The notes below the pieces were generated by a model. That model ran no database searches and had not been told where the DNA came from. It was given only the letters and a program-made list of their open reading frames with translations. This document shows, one piece after another, positions 24,805 through 34,543 of a stretch of DNA of 64,000 bases. Source of the DNA: Aquimarina megaterium XH134 (GTDB lineage Bacteria > Bacteroidota > Bacteroidia > Flavobacteriales > Flavobacteriaceae); NCBI RefSeq assembly GCF_000520975.1, contig NZ_JACB01000003.1:124001-188000 (forward strand). The letters are read 5' to 3'. Positions within the stretch are counted from its first letter, which is position 1; each line of letters begins with the position of its first letter. The position numbers and the translations under genes are program-made.

Positions 24805-27531
24805 CTAACTTAATTGAGGTTTAAATTTACCTTTACTTTTTCTTATCCTCACAGCGACAACCTTGTATTCTGGACACATTGCCTCTGAATCATGAATGTC
24901 CCCAGTTAAATTATTAATCATAATTTCTGGAAAATGAAAAGTAGTACTTAAAACACCCTTTTTTACTTCGTCTGTAATTCTGGCTTTTACATCTACCTTT
25001 CCTCGGGGAGATTCCAGACAAACATAATCACCTTCATTTACCAAGTTTTCCTGGGCATCCTCGGGATGAATCATCAAATAATCATCTGATAATATCTGTT
25101 CATTTGATGTTCTGCGTGTCATTGCACCACAATTATAGTGCTCTAATTCTCTATTTGTTGTCAAAATATACGGGTAATCTTTGGCATGCGAAATTAATTC
25201 TTTGGTTTCTTCCCAAGGATTAAATTCAAAGTACCCTTTTCCTCGTTTAAAATCAGTTTTATGAAGAATCTGGGTGTCTGTGCCATCTTTGGCAACTGGC
25301 CATTGCAATCCATTTTCACCTAATCGATCCCATTTAATTCCGGCAAAGAAAGGAACGATTTGAGATATTTCTTCCAGCATTCCATCAGGTGTATAATCTG
25401 GTTGTGCATATCCCATTTTATTCATGATATCTACAATGATTTGTCCATCAGGCTTAGAACCTTCAATAGGATCAACAACTTTGTGTACTGCTTGCACACG
25501 TCGCTCTCCATTAGTAAAGGTTCCGCTTTTCTCTAAGAACGATGCTCCTGGTAATATAACATCTGCATATTTTGCAGTTTCTGTCATGAATAATTCCTGT
25601 ACAATTACTAAGTCTGTAGCTTGAAGTGCTCTAATAACTTTTTGAGTATTTGGATCAGTTTGCACTACATCTTCTCCGATAATCCAAATAGCTTTGAGAT
25701 TACCTTTTAGAGCGGCATCAAACATTTCTGGGATTTTATACCCAATATTTTTAGGCACATTAACACCGTAAAATTCATTATATGTTTTATTAACCTGATC
25801 ATTTGTAACATCCAGATATCCTGCTCCCTGATGTGGTTGTACCCCCATATCTGCAGAACCTTGAACATTATTTTGACCACGTAAAGGGTTTACACCAACA
25901 CCACGTCTACCAATGTTTCCTGTAAGTAAAGCCAAATCAGCAATTTGCATTACAGTAAATGTTCCTTGAGAATGTTCTGTTACCCCTAATCCATGAAAAG
26001 ACATAGCATTTGGAGCAGATGCATATGCAATAGCTGCTTCACGCACCTGGTTACGATCTACACCAGAAACGGCTTCTAGTTTGTCTATATTTATAGCAAG
26101 AATTTCTTTTTTATAATCTTCGAACCCTTCAGTCCTGCTTTCGATAAAAGAAGTGTCTGCTAATCCTTCGGTGATGATATAATACATCATCATATTAAGA
26201 ACAGCTACATTAGTTCCTGGTCGTAATGCTAAGTGATGTGTTGCATATTTAGCCAATTCGGTACGTCTTGGATCAATAACAATAGATACATTGTCACTTT
26301 TCATGGCAAATTGCTTTAATTTGGCACCTGTAACGGGGTGTGCATCGGTTGGGTTGGCCCCAATAACCATAATACAATTTGTATCTTTTAAATCATCGAT
26401 AGAATTTGTAGCAGCACCAGTACCAAAAGTACGTTGCATCCCTAAGGCAGTAGGAGAGTGGCATACCCGTGCACAACCATCAATATTATTGGTTTGGATT
26501 ACAGCTCTAAAGAATTTTTGCATTAAATAATTCTCCTCATTGGTACATCGTGAAGAAGAAATCCCTGCCATAGAATCAGACCCAAATTCATTTTTATAAG
26601 CAGTTAACTTTGAAGCTATATAGTCATATACTTCATCCCAGCTAACCTTTTCAAATGTTCCATTTCTTTTAATCATAGGAGAGTTTAAGCGCTCTGGGTG
26701 ATCATAGAACTTAAATGCATACCTACCTTTTAGACAAGTATGCCCTTGATTTACCTCAGCATCATAAGGAGCTTGTATGCTTAAAATTTCTCCATTACTC
26801 GTAGCGACTTCAAGGTTACATCCCACACCACAATAGGTACAAATAGTTCTTGTTGTATCGGTTGCTTTAATAGCTTTTGACTGAAAAACATCTGAAATAG
26901 CAGAAGTTGGACATGCTTGAGAACAAGCACCACAGCTTACACAATCAGAATCCATAAAAGATTGATCTAGCCCTTTGATAATTGAAGAATCAAAACCGCG
27001 ACCAGACATGCTCAATACAAATTGTCCTTGTACTTCATCGCAGGCACGTACGCATCGATAACAATTAATACATTTAGACAAATCTGAAGTCATATATGGA
27101 TGACTTAAATCTTTTGTTTTATAAAGGTGATTATCTCCTTCGGGATATCGTACTTCTCTAATTCCTACCTGAGCCGCAACTGTTTGTAATTCACAATTTC
27201 CATTTACTTCACAAGTCAAGCAATCAAGAGGGTGATCGGTGAGTACCAGCTCAACGATATTTTTTCGTAATTCTTTTACTGATTCAGAATTTGTGTATAT
27301 ATATTGTCCTTCTACTACAGGAGTATGACAAGAAGCCATAGTCTTAACGGCTCCATTCTCTTCTAATGCTACTTCTACACTACACACACGGCAAGAACCA
27401 AAAGGATCTAAGTTGGGTGCGTCGCATAAAGTGGGAACAAGATTTCTTTCCTTATACCTCCTTATAAAGGTGAGCATGGTTTCTCCTTCAACTATTTCAA
27501 AAGCCTGATTATCTATATATGCTGTTTTCAT
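24805..27531 (-). CDS. fdhA: NAD-dependent formate dehydrogenase, alpha (molybdopterin) subunit
   Basis: 908 aa. A 2Fe-2S ferredoxin domain comes first (Cys36, 47, 50, 68), then a NuoG-like His-Cys3 cluster site (His100, Cys104, 107, 113) and two 4Fe-4S sites (Cys154-164 and Cys197-207). A further 4Fe-4S site at the entry to the molybdopterin domain has C231TYCGVGC. The catalytic residue is Cys357 in ARVCHSP, so this is a cysteine rather than selenocysteine enzyme. The C-terminal molydop_binding domain completes the Mo/W-bisPGD fold. It oxidises formate to CO2 and passes electrons to the beta subunit encoded directly upstream (12 bp gap). Cytosolic, no Tat signal. Confidence 0.93.
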   Translation of the reverse strand: MKTAYIDNQAFEIVEGETMLTFIRRYKERNLVPTLCDAPNLDPFGSCRVCSVEVALEENGAVKTMASCHTPVVEGQYIYTNSESVKELRKNIVELVLTDHPLDCLTCEVNGNCELQTVAAQVGIREVRYPEGDNHLYKTKDLSHPYMTSDLSKCINCYRCVRACDEVQGQFVLSMSGRGFDSSIIKGLDQSFMDSDCVSCGACSQACPTSAISDVFQSKAIKATDTTRTICTYCGVGCNLEVATSNGEILSIQAPYDAEVNQGHTCLKGRYAFKFYDHPERLNSPMIKRNGTFEKVSWDEVYDYIASKLTAYKNEFGSDSMAGISSSRCTNEENYLMQKFFRAVIQTNNIDGCARVCHSPTALGMQRTFGTGAATNSIDDLKDTNCIMVIGANPTDAHPVTGAKLKQFAMKSDNVSIVIDPRRTELAKYATHHLALRPGTNVAVLNMMMYYIITEGLADTSFIESRTEGFEDYKKEILAINIDKLEAVSGVDRNQVREAAIAYASAPNAMSFHGLGVTEHSQGTFTVMQIADLALLTGNIGRRGVGVNPLRGQNNVQGSADMGVQPHQGAGYLDVTNDQVNKTYNEFYGVNVPKNIGYKIPEMFDAALKGNLKAIWIIGEDVVQTDPNTQKVIRALQATDLVIVQELFMTETAKYADVILPGASFLEKSGTFTNGERRVQAVHKVVDPIEGSKPDGQIIVDIMNKMGYAQPDYTPDGMLEEISQIVPFFAGIKWDRLGENGLQWPVAKDGTDTQILHKTDFKRGKGYFEFNPWEETKELISHAKDYPYILTTNRELEHYNCGAMTRRTSNEQILSDDYLMIHPEDAQENLVNEGDYVCLESPRGKVDVKARITDEVKKGVLSTTFHFPEIMINNLTGDIHDSEAMCPEYKVVAVRIRKSKGKFKPQLS

Positions 27532-27543
27532 GGTATCAAATAT

Positions 27544-29196
27544 TTAGTTGAAGTACATTTTCAATTCATCTTCAAAATAATGTAATGTGTTTCGGATAGG
27601 TAACGGAATACCTCCTCCGTGTGCACATAATGACCCTTGTTCGAGGGTTGTTAAAAGGTCTGTGAACAGTTTTTGATCTATTTTATGGCCAGCATGTAGC
27701 GCTTTGGTAGAAAGTTCATGTCCTCGTTTCGTTCCTAACCTACAAGGAAAGCATTTTCCACAGCTTTCATAAGCAGCAAAATCAAATAAATGTTCAATAA
27801 ATTTCATCATTGGAAAGCTAGAAGGAATACAAATAATAGATGCATGACCCAGTAAGAAACCTTCTTTTGAAAAAGATTCAAAATCTATTGTTAAATCATT
27901 AATTTTTGAAACAGGTACCACTCCACCAAGAGGGCCACCAATCTGAAGCGCCTTTACTTCGGATTTAAATCCACCTCCCAGATCATTAATAACAACAGAA
28001 AGAGGCGTTCCCATTTCTACTTCATATAGACCAGGTTTGTTAAAAAAGCTATCTAAAGATACTAGTTTTGTTCCAGAAGATCGCTCGGTTCCGATTTGTT
28101 TCCAGGTACTTCCTCCATTGCTAATGATATAATGTAAGGCTGCCAATGTTTCCACATTATTGACCACGGTTGGCTTATTAAATAGACCTTTTTGAGCAGG
28201 ATACGGTGGACGAACACGAACTTCTGGTCGTTGTCCTTCTATTGAATTTATAAGAGCGGTTTCTTCTCCGCAAATGTATGATCCTTGTGCTTGTATAATT
28301 TTAAAATCAAAGCTAAACCCACTATCATTAATATTATTACCTATCAATCCCTCATTTCGAAGATCATCAATAGCATCTTGTACAATTTTTACCGCTTCAG
28401 GATATTCTGCACGGATATATACAATCCCATAACTTGCATGTGTAACATATCCAGAAATAAGCATTCCGAATAGTACCGAATGCGGTCTGTGTTCTAGTAA
28501 ATATCGATCTGAAAAAGCTCCAGGATCTCCTTCATCTGCATTGCAAATAATGAATTTTGTAGTGTTTTCTACATTTCTGCAAAACTCTAACTTTAACCCC
28601 ATCGGGAAACCAGCACCACCACGACCTCGAACATTTGAGGTTTTAATTTCTTCTAGTATTTCTTCAGAATCCTTTTGTAGTGCGCCTATAAACGGTTTGT
28701 AAAAATCAGCAATAGTAGTAAATGACTCAGTAAGTACTGCTTTTCCACTAGCTTTCACGTTATAGCTATCTTGATTTAGTTCATTTTTTGAGTTAATAAT
28801 AATATCAAGATTTTGAAGCGCATCACCAGAGTAATTTTTTCCGTTATAATGAAAAGCGTTATTTTCATGACATCTTCCCAGACAAGTCATATGTCCGATT
28901 TCTTCTTCTTTAAAATGATTTTTAAGTGTTTTATTTACAGTGTCTTGTGTGCCGGCACAAACACATGCGGTTCCATTACATACATATACTTTTTTGCCTT
29001 TGTTTTCAGGTTTCAAAAAGTCATAAAAACTGGCCGTACCGAATGCATTGGCTTTTCCAATTAAAAAATCATCAGCCAATATTGCTAATTCTTCATCACT
29101 TGGAGCCCCTGTAGGTTTTGCCAGCTCTCCCATTTTATTGAAGAGGCTTTGATCTACTTTTTTTCTACCTAATAATTCACTTAAATTATCTGACAT
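27544..29196 (-). CDS. fdhB: Formate dehydrogenase beta subunit (NuoE-like/NuoF-like fusion)
   Basis: 550 aa. The N-terminal roughly 140 residues form a NuoE-like thioredoxin-fold domain with a 2Fe-2S site (Cys73, Cys78, Cys105, Cys109). The remainder is NuoF-like: RGRGGAGFPMG and NADEGDPGAFSDR for FMN/NAD binding, and a 4Fe-4S site ESCGKCFPCRLG near the C-terminus. The protein transfers electrons from the alpha subunit to NAD+. Fusion of the two Complex I-like modules is known among soluble formate dehydrogenases and hydrogenases. It lies between fdhD (9-bp gap) and the alpha subunit. Confidence 0.92.
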   Translation of the reverse strand: MSDNLSELLGRKKVDQSLFNKMGELAKPTGAPSDEELAILADDFLIGKANAFGTASFYDFLKPENKGKKVYVCNGTACVCAGTQDTVNKTLKNHFKEEEIGHMTCLGRCHENNAFHYNGKNYSGDALQNLDIIINSKNELNQDSYNVKASGKAVLTESFTTIADFYKPFIGALQKDSEEILEEIKTSNVRGRGGAGFPMGLKLEFCRNVENTTKFIICNADEGDPGAFSDRYLLEHRPHSVLFGMLISGYVTHASYGIVYIRAEYPEAVKIVQDAIDDLRNEGLIGNNINDSGFSFDFKIIQAQGSYICGEETALINSIEGQRPEVRVRPPYPAQKGLFNKPTVVNNVETLAALHYIISNGGSTWKQIGTERSSGTKLVSLDSFFNKPGLYEVEMGTPLSVVINDLGGGFKSEVKALQIGGPLGGVVPVSKINDLTIDFESFSKEGFLLGHASIICIPSSFPMMKFIEHLFDFAAYESCGKCFPCRLGTKRGHELSTKALHAGHKIDQKLFTDLLTTLEQGSLCAHGGGIPLPIRNTLHYFEDELKMYFN

Positions 29197-29205
29197 ATAT
29201 TTTTT

Positions 29206-30042
29206 TTAACTTGCTTTTATATCGATGTTTCGAAATCCTTTATTTGTTTTGGTTCGATGAGGATTAGAGTAGCAGGTTGCTCTATGATTACGACAAAACG
29301 CTAACAATGTGATTCCTAGTTCTTTAGAGTAATCTACTGCTAAAGAAGATGGAGCAGAAACAGCTGCTAAAAACGGAATTTTTGCTTTAAAACATTTAAC
29401 AACAATTTCATAAGAAACACGTCCGCTTACAGTAATTATTTTTGCCTGATCCAATTTGCGCATCAAAATTAGTTTACCAATAACTTTATCTACGGCATTA
29501 TGACGACCAATATCTTCCATCGAGCATAGCAATTCTCCGGTAATAGTAAACGCTGCTGCTGCATGTGCACCACCAGATTGATTGAAATTATGTTGTAAGG
29601 CACTCATTTTTATAAATAATTGATGAATAAGATCAACATCGATTATTTCGGTATCATCAATGGTTTTTCCTAGGAAGGATAAATCTCCAAGTTCTGTTCG
29701 GCCACAAATACCACAAGAAGAGACAGATAATAAACTTCTACTGTTAGCATATCCATCACCTAATTCTTCTTTAGGAATAGTGAGATTTACCACAGTTACT
29801 ATACCATCATCATTTTCTTTTTTTAAAACGATATCGGGAAGAAAATTTTTATTTTTAATGATATCTTCAGAATGAAGCATGCCACGAATTAAGCTAATAT
29901 CTTCTCCCGGAGTCCTCATAGACACCGTAAAAGGTTTATCGTTGATATTTATTTGCAATGCTTCTTCAATAGTAAGTGAATCTAATGTTTTATTCACTGA
30001 ATCTACTTCATATTTCTTGCCTTCATAATTTCTAATTGCCAT
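29206..30042 (-). CDS. fdhD: Formate dehydrogenase accessory sulfurtransferase FdhD
   Basis: 278 aa. The catalytic CxxC motif is Cys110-Gly-Ile-Cys113 in SSCGICGR; the conserved GGAHAAA and MEDIGRHNAVDK motifs follow. FdhD carries sulfur from IscS-type desulfurase to the bisPGD cofactor of formate dehydrogenase, which is required for activity. First gene of the fdhD-fdhB-fdhA unit; a TAACTTTG -7 box (30076-30083, minus strand) lies 33 bp before its ATG, with a small palindrome just upstream. Confidence 0.95.
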   Translation of the reverse strand: MAIRNYEGKKYEVDSVNKTLDSLTIEEALQININDKPFTVSMRTPGEDISLIRGMLHSEDIIKNKNFLPDIVLKKENDDGIVTVVNLTIPKEELGDGYANSRSLLSVSSCGICGRTELGDLSFLGKTIDDTEIIDVDLIHQLFIKMSALQHNFNQSGGAHAAAAFTITGELLCSMEDIGRHNAVDKVIGKLILMRKLDQAKIITVSGRVSYEIVVKCFKAKIPFLAAVSAPSSLAVDYSKELGITLLAFCRNHRATCYSNPHRTKTNKGFRNIDIKAS

Positions 30043-30075
30043 AACGAACTATTAATTAATAAAGAGCTATTTACA

Positions 30076-30083
30076 CAAAGTTA
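30076..30083 (-). promoter_or_regulatory. -7 box of the fdhD-fdhB-fdhA operon
   Basis: Minus-strand TAACTTTG matches TAnnTTTG. It suggests the fdh operon has its own promoter, separate from the fhs gene upstream. Confidence 0.5.
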
Positions 30084-30102
30084 ATAGAAATAATTGTATT
30101 AC

Positions 30103-30115
30103 GTTAAACATTAAC
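30103..30115. promoter_or_regulatory. Palindrome GTTAA-ACA-TTAAC upstream of fdhD
   Basis: A perfect 5-bp inverted repeat with a 3-bp centre, 19-32 bp upstream of the fdhD -7 box and thus over the -33 region. Placement suggests an operator for the formate dehydrogenase operon; regulator unknown. Confidence 0.4.
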
Positions 30116-30151
30116 TATAATGTAAAAGGGCGTATTTATTACTATTGACTT

Positions 30152-31819
30152 CTAAAATAACCCAGTAATATTACCATCATTATCAATATTGATGTTTTCT
30201 GATGCCGGATGTGCAGGAAGACCAGGCATTCTCATCATATCTCCTGTAATTGGTACTAAGAATCCTGCACCTGCAGCAATTTCTATTTCTCTAATCGTTA
30301 TTGTGAAATTTTTAGGACGACCAATTAATTTCGGATTATCGGATAATGATTTTTGAGTTTTGGCAATACAAACAGGAAGATTTTCTAGTCCTAATGCTTC
30401 AATTGTTTTTAGATTTTTCTTTGCTTTTGCAGTATAATCAACACGATTTGCACCATATATTTTTGTAGCAATGGTTTCGATCTTAGTAGTTACATCTGTT
30501 TCCCAATTGTATAAAGGAGTAAAGTTTGATTCACCCGACTCTACAATCTCTATAACATGTTTTGCAAGTTCTAGAGCGCCTTTACCTCCTTTGGCCCAAA
30601 CTTCGGCTAAAGCAACTCTCACGTTATTGTTTTTTGCAAACTCTTGAATAGCTGCAATTTCTTCATCACTGTCTGATACAAATCTATTAATAGCAATAAC
30701 AGGAGTGATTCCAAACTGCTTTACATTTTCTAAGTGTTTTTCAAGATTTGGTATTCCGTTTTTCAAAGCTTCTACATTAGGATCGGTCAATGATTTTAAA
30801 TCCGCTCCTCCATGATATTTTAATGCTCGTATTGTAGTAGTGATTACAATTGCTTTTGGTGATATTCCTGCGCTTTGACATTTAATATCTAAAAATTTCT
30901 CTGCACCTAAATCGGCACCAAAACCTGCCTCGGTTACGGTGTAATCAGAAAGTGACATTCCCATTCGCGTAGCAATTACAGAGTTGGTACCTTGTGCTAT
31001 ATTTGCAAAGGGGCCGCCATGAATAATTGCAGGATTACCTTCTATAGTTTGCACCAGATTTGGTTTAACAGCATCTTTAAGAAGTGCTGCCATGGCTCCT
31101 TCTACTTTTAAATCCTTGGCATAGATTGGTTTTTTACCAAAAGTATAGCCAATAAAGATGTTTCCTAATCGTTGTTTTAGATTTTCTAAATCATCAGCAA
31201 GACATAGGATTGCCATTATTTCTGATGCAGCTGTGATATCAAAACCTGTTTCTCTTGGTACACCAGAAGTTGTTCCTCCCAGGCCAACAACAATATGTCG
31301 AAGGGCTCTGTCGTTCATATCCATTACTCTTTTCCAGGTAACTGTTCTGGCATCTATCCCTAATGAATTCGTTTTGCTTTGAATATTATTATCAATAACA
31401 GCAGAGAGTAAATTATGTGCTTTTTCAATAGCAGAAAAATCACCTGTAAAATGCAAGTTAATATCTTCCATAGGAAGTACTTGTGAATAACCACCTCCTG
31501 TTGCTCCACCTTTAATTCCGAAAACTGGACCTAATGATGGTTCTCTTAAAACCACTGTGGTTTGTTTTCCAAGTTGATTTAATCCTTCAGACAACCCAAT
31601 AGACATTGTCGTTTTTCCTTCACCTGCAGGTGTTGGAGAAATAGCAGTAACAAGAATTAAGTTACTTTTGTTAGCCTTATCTTTATCAATAACAGAATGT
31701 GGTAATTTAGCTTTATGCTTACCATACATTTCAATATCGTCTGAGTTTAATCCCAGTTTTTCGGCAATAGTACTTATGTGTTTAAGTTGTATCTGTTTTG
31801 CTATTTCTAAATCATTCAT
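30152..31819 (-). CDS. fhs: Formate-tetrahydrofolate ligase
   Basis: 555 aa, the normal length. The P-loop TPAGEGKTT lies near residues 61-69; the PSLGPVFGIKGGATGGGYSQV and EAGFGADLGAEKFLDIK family signatures are present. It makes 10-formyl-THF from formate, THF and ATP in the cytosol. It lies upstream of fdhD-fdhB-fdhA on the same strand with a 109-bp gap, so the four genes together can either assimilate formate to the folate pool or oxidise it to CO2. A perfect 12-bp inverted repeat lies in its leader or promoter. Confidence 0.96.
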   Translation of the reverse strand: MNDLEIAKQIQLKHISTIAEKLGLNSDDIEMYGKHKAKLPHSVIDKDKANKSNLILVTAISPTPAGEGKTTMSIGLSEGLNQLGKQTTVVLREPSLGPVFGIKGGATGGGYSQVLPMEDINLHFTGDFSAIEKAHNLLSAVIDNNIQSKTNSLGIDARTVTWKRVMDMNDRALRHIVVGLGGTTSGVPRETGFDITAASEIMAILCLADDLENLKQRLGNIFIGYTFGKKPIYAKDLKVEGAMAALLKDAVKPNLVQTIEGNPAIIHGGPFANIAQGTNSVIATRMGMSLSDYTVTEAGFGADLGAEKFLDIKCQSAGISPKAIVITTTIRALKYHGGADLKSLTDPNVEALKNGIPNLEKHLENVKQFGITPVIAINRFVSDSDEEIAAIQEFAKNNNVRVALAEVWAKGGKGALELAKHVIEIVESGESNFTPLYNWETDVTTKIETIATKIYGANRVDYTAKAKKNLKTIEALGLENLPVCIAKTQKSLSDNPKLIGRPKNFTITIREIEIAAGAGFLVPITGDMMRMPGLPAHPASENINIDNDGNITGLF

Positions 31820-31839
31820 GTGAAAATCATTTTTTTAGG

Positions 31840-31881
31840 AGTATAATATTAATTAAATTATTTTGATTCTAATATTATACT
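31840..31881. promoter_or_regulatory. Long inverted repeat upstream of fhs
   Basis: Perfect 12-bp arms (31840-31851 and 31870-31881, core GTATAATATTA/TAATATTATAC) separated by 18 bp, starting 21 bp before the fhs ATG. It could be a dimer-of-dimers operator or a stem-loop in the leader. No T-run and no known riboswitch pattern is recognised. Confidence 0.45.
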
Positions 31882-32009
31882 TGTGAAAAACATCTTCAAA
31901 TAATACTAATTTGTGTTGATTATAATTAAGAATAAGAATGGATTCTAAGCCGGATTATTTAGAAGTATAATTGCTTATAAATTTGATTGTTTTAGCAATG
32001 AATGTTCTT

Positions 32010-32804
32010 TTATTTTACATTCATTCTTTTGATATCAAAGAAGCCTGCAATCGCAAAAACAAGAAAATATCCCAAACTATACCATGTTACAGTAGGGAAC
32101 CACCAGAAGAGATTTAGATCAGAAGTTTTTTCGTCTAATGGGTTCATGCTTATCATAGAATAGGAATACGGAAAATAAATAGATTCTGGTGCTCTTGCAG
32201 CGATTAAACCTACAATTACTAATACCATACCAACACCTAAAGGAATAATAAAATTTTTAAATCGAAAACTTAACCAGAATTGAATGGCTAGAATACCTAA
32301 AACAGAAACAAAAGAGCGAAATAGTATTTTTATATGAAATACATATTCTGGAGAAAATTCTGAAAAATTTAATTGTGGACGCATGCCACCTAATAAATTT
32401 CCATTTAGTAAAATTAAACCATAATACATAGCATATGTAGCAAATACAGCAGCAATAATTATGCTTAGTTTACCAAAATAAACACTCCATTTTGGGATTG
32501 GTAAAGCAAACAAATGTTTAATAGCTGTAGCTTTATGTTCAATCTGAATAATTAGACTTGTAATAAGGACAATAAATAAAGGAACCAATGCAGGAAGGCT
32601 GTTCACAATTTGCTCATTTGCGAATTTATTCCAGGGGTTAACTCCTTCGGCGGGAATCAGTTTTTCCCACTTTACGATATAAACTATAAAAAATAATAAG
32701 GGAATTAATAATGCACAAATAGCTGTTAGCCATAAGGCAAACGTATGTTTTAATTTTAGTGTTTCGTTTCTTAAGCTATTGAAATAGAATGCTGTAGTTG
32801 TCAT
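32010..32804 (-). CDS. ABC-2 type transporter permease
   Basis: 264 aa with about six membrane spans (first at about 23-48, last near 240-258). The long N-terminal soluble loop and GGMRPQLNFSEFSPEY region fit ABC-2 permeases of the bacitracin/lantibiotic-export or CcmA-linked type. It sits 5 bp after the ATPase gene on the same strand. Substrate unknown; export of a lipid or peptide, or self-protection against one, is the usual role. Confidence 0.85.
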   Translation of the reverse strand: MTTTAFYFNSLRNETLKLKHTFALWLTAICALLIPLLFFIVYIVKWEKLIPAEGVNPWNKFANEQIVNSLPALVPLFIVLITSLIIQIEHKATAIKHLFALPIPKWSVYFGKLSIIIAAVFATYAMYYGLILLNGNLLGGMRPQLNFSEFSPEYVFHIKILFRSFVSVLGILAIQFWLSFRFKNFIIPLGVGMVLVIVGLIAARAPESIYFPYSYSMISMNPLDEKTSDLNLFWWFPTVTWYSLGYFLVFAIAGFFDIKRMNVK

Positions 32805-32809
32805 TTTAA

Positions 32810-33727
32810 TTAATTTTCGGTGAGATTAAGAAACAATTCTTCTAAGTTATTTTTAATCGTTACCTGATAAATACCAATGTTATTTTTCCGAAGCGAATCG
32901 ACCAATACAGGGATTTGGGACTTTTCTTTTACTGAAACAGAAAGAAGGTGTTCTTCATGTTCTATCTTTTTTATTTCGAAGCCCATTTGAATCAGTTGAT
33001 CATATGTACGATGTTTATCGTCTGTTTCAAGTTCGATCTGTAATTGATCTGATTGCGAATCGGTTAAAGCCTTAACAGTATCTTGAAAAAGCATCTTTCC
33101 TTCTCTAATAATGCCAACATGAGTACATGTTTTTTCAATTTCACTTAATAAATGACTTGATATAAAAATGGTGATACCATCTTTGTTCAATTTTTTTATT
33201 AATTCCCTCATTTCGATAATTCCCTTTGGGTCCAATCCATTTGTTGGCTCATCTAATATCAATAACTCTGGTTGTGAAAGTAGTGCTATTGCTAACCCTA
33301 AACGTTGTTTCATTCCTAAAGAAAAAGTTTTAACCTTTTTGTTTTTTACATGTAAAAGATTGACTGTTTCTAAAACTTCATCTATTCGATCTTTCTTGAT
33401 ATTTTCCCGATATGTAGAGGCAATACGCAAATTTTGTTTTGCACTTAAATGGTTGTAAAGAGATGGGTTTTCTATTAATGCCCCAATTTTTGATAGTGCA
33501 TCAATTCTATGGTTTGCAAAAGGTTTTTCAAAAACTCTAATATTTCCTGAGTTTTTATTGAGTAAACCTAAGAGAAGTCTTATGGTAGTTGTTTTTCCTG
33601 AACCATTTGGACCTAAAAAACCATATATACTTCCTTTAGGGACTTCTAAGTCTAAACTATCGATATCTTTTTTAGATTTCGAATATGAGAAGTTAAGCTT
33701 TTCTGTTTGGACTATTAATTGACTCAT
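32810..33727 (-). CDS. ABC transporter ATP-binding protein
   Basis: 305 aa. Walker A GPNGSGKT at 39-46, signature SLGMKQR, Walker B LLILDEPTNGLDP and the switch histidine in SSHLLSE. The C-terminal extension (about 225-305) is the regulatory domain typical of NatA/BcrA-type ATPases. Cytosolic partner of the permease encoded 5 bp downstream. The signature has M instead of the common G (SLGMKQR), as is usual in this subgroup. Confidence 0.92.
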   Translation of the reverse strand: MSQLIVQTEKLNFSYSKSKKDIDSLDLEVPKGSIYGFLGPNGSGKTTTIRLLLGLLNKNSGNIRVFEKPFANHRIDALSKIGALIENPSLYNHLSAKQNLRIASTYRENIKKDRIDEVLETVNLLHVKNKKVKTFSLGMKQRLGLAIALLSQPELLILDEPTNGLDPKGIIEMRELIKKLNKDGITIFISSHLLSEIEKTCTHVGIIREGKMLFQDTVKALTDSQSDQLQIELETDDKHRTYDQLIQMGFEIKKIEHEEHLLSVSVKEKSQIPVLVDSLRKNNIGIYQVTIKNNLEELFLNLTEN

Positions 33728-33823
33728 TATCTATACATTTCCCAGAAGACGAATCAATGGGTAAGTTGTTACACTTATCATAATCACTTCAAGGAAATGT
33801 ATAGTTTTATAAGTAGTATCAAT

Positions 33824-34477
33824 TCATTCTTTTGATTTTCTTGTAGCAATCTCAATAAATAAAACTATTTCTTGTTTTTTAGTTGCTTTTTGGATAACCT
33901 GATAAAGTTTGATTGCTTTGCTATAATTTTTATTTTTTTCATATAACCAACCTAAAAAAAACATACTTGGAATATGATTTGGTTCCATTTTTAAGCATTC
34001 TAGATAATCAATTTCTGCATTTTTCAATTCGCTATTAGCGAAATACAAATTTGCTCTTTCCCAAAGTAATTCAGTTGTTTTATTTTTTGAAATAAGAGTA
34101 GTGATAGAATCTACTTTTGATTGACTATATTTCTTTTTCATGGCGAGAATAGATTGCTCCCTTAAGTTTTCAAAGAAAAGAAAATAGGCATCACATTTTT
34201 GAATTAAATTCTGTTGCATTTCAAAGAATATTTTTTTGCCAATGACCTTGCCTTGTTCATACTCAGAAATAGAAGAATTTTTATCAATAAGTTTATCTAA
34301 TTCATTTCGATAATTACCAATATTTTGGCTAAAACAGTTTTCTAGCGTATTGATCCCTTTTTTATTGTTTTCTGTAAAACAGTTACAAACATCATTGCTG
34401 AGTTTTTCTTTATATTCTTGTCCATATATGGAAATAGAAATAAATAATAGAGATACAATAGAGAGAAAATTATTCAT
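33824..34477 (-). CDS. Exported TPR-containing protein of unknown function
   Basis: 217 aa with a signal peptide (1-20, ending SIYGQ). The middle part has cysteines (DVCNCFTENNKKG, LENCF, KCDAYF) and the C-terminal third has two TPR-like helical pairs (ELLWERANLYFANSELKNAE; PSMFFLGWLYEKNKNYSKA). Periplasmic or outer-membrane-associated location is inferred from the signal. No specific function is recognised. Confidence 0.7.
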   Translation of the reverse strand: MNNFLSIVSLLFISISIYGQEYKEKLSNDVCNCFTENNKKGINTLENCFSQNIGNYRNELDKLIDKNSSISEYEQGKVIGKKIFFEMQQNLIQKCDAYFLFFENLREQSILAMKKKYSQSKVDSITTLISKNKTTELLWERANLYFANSELKNAEIDYLECLKMEPNHIPSMFFLGWLYEKNKNYSKAIKLYQVIQKATKKQEIVLFIEIATRKSKE

Positions 34478-34543
34478 ATTTTATTTTTGATACGTTCAAA
34501 CGATTTACCTTTTGAATCGGTTTATACTATTACAGATTATATT

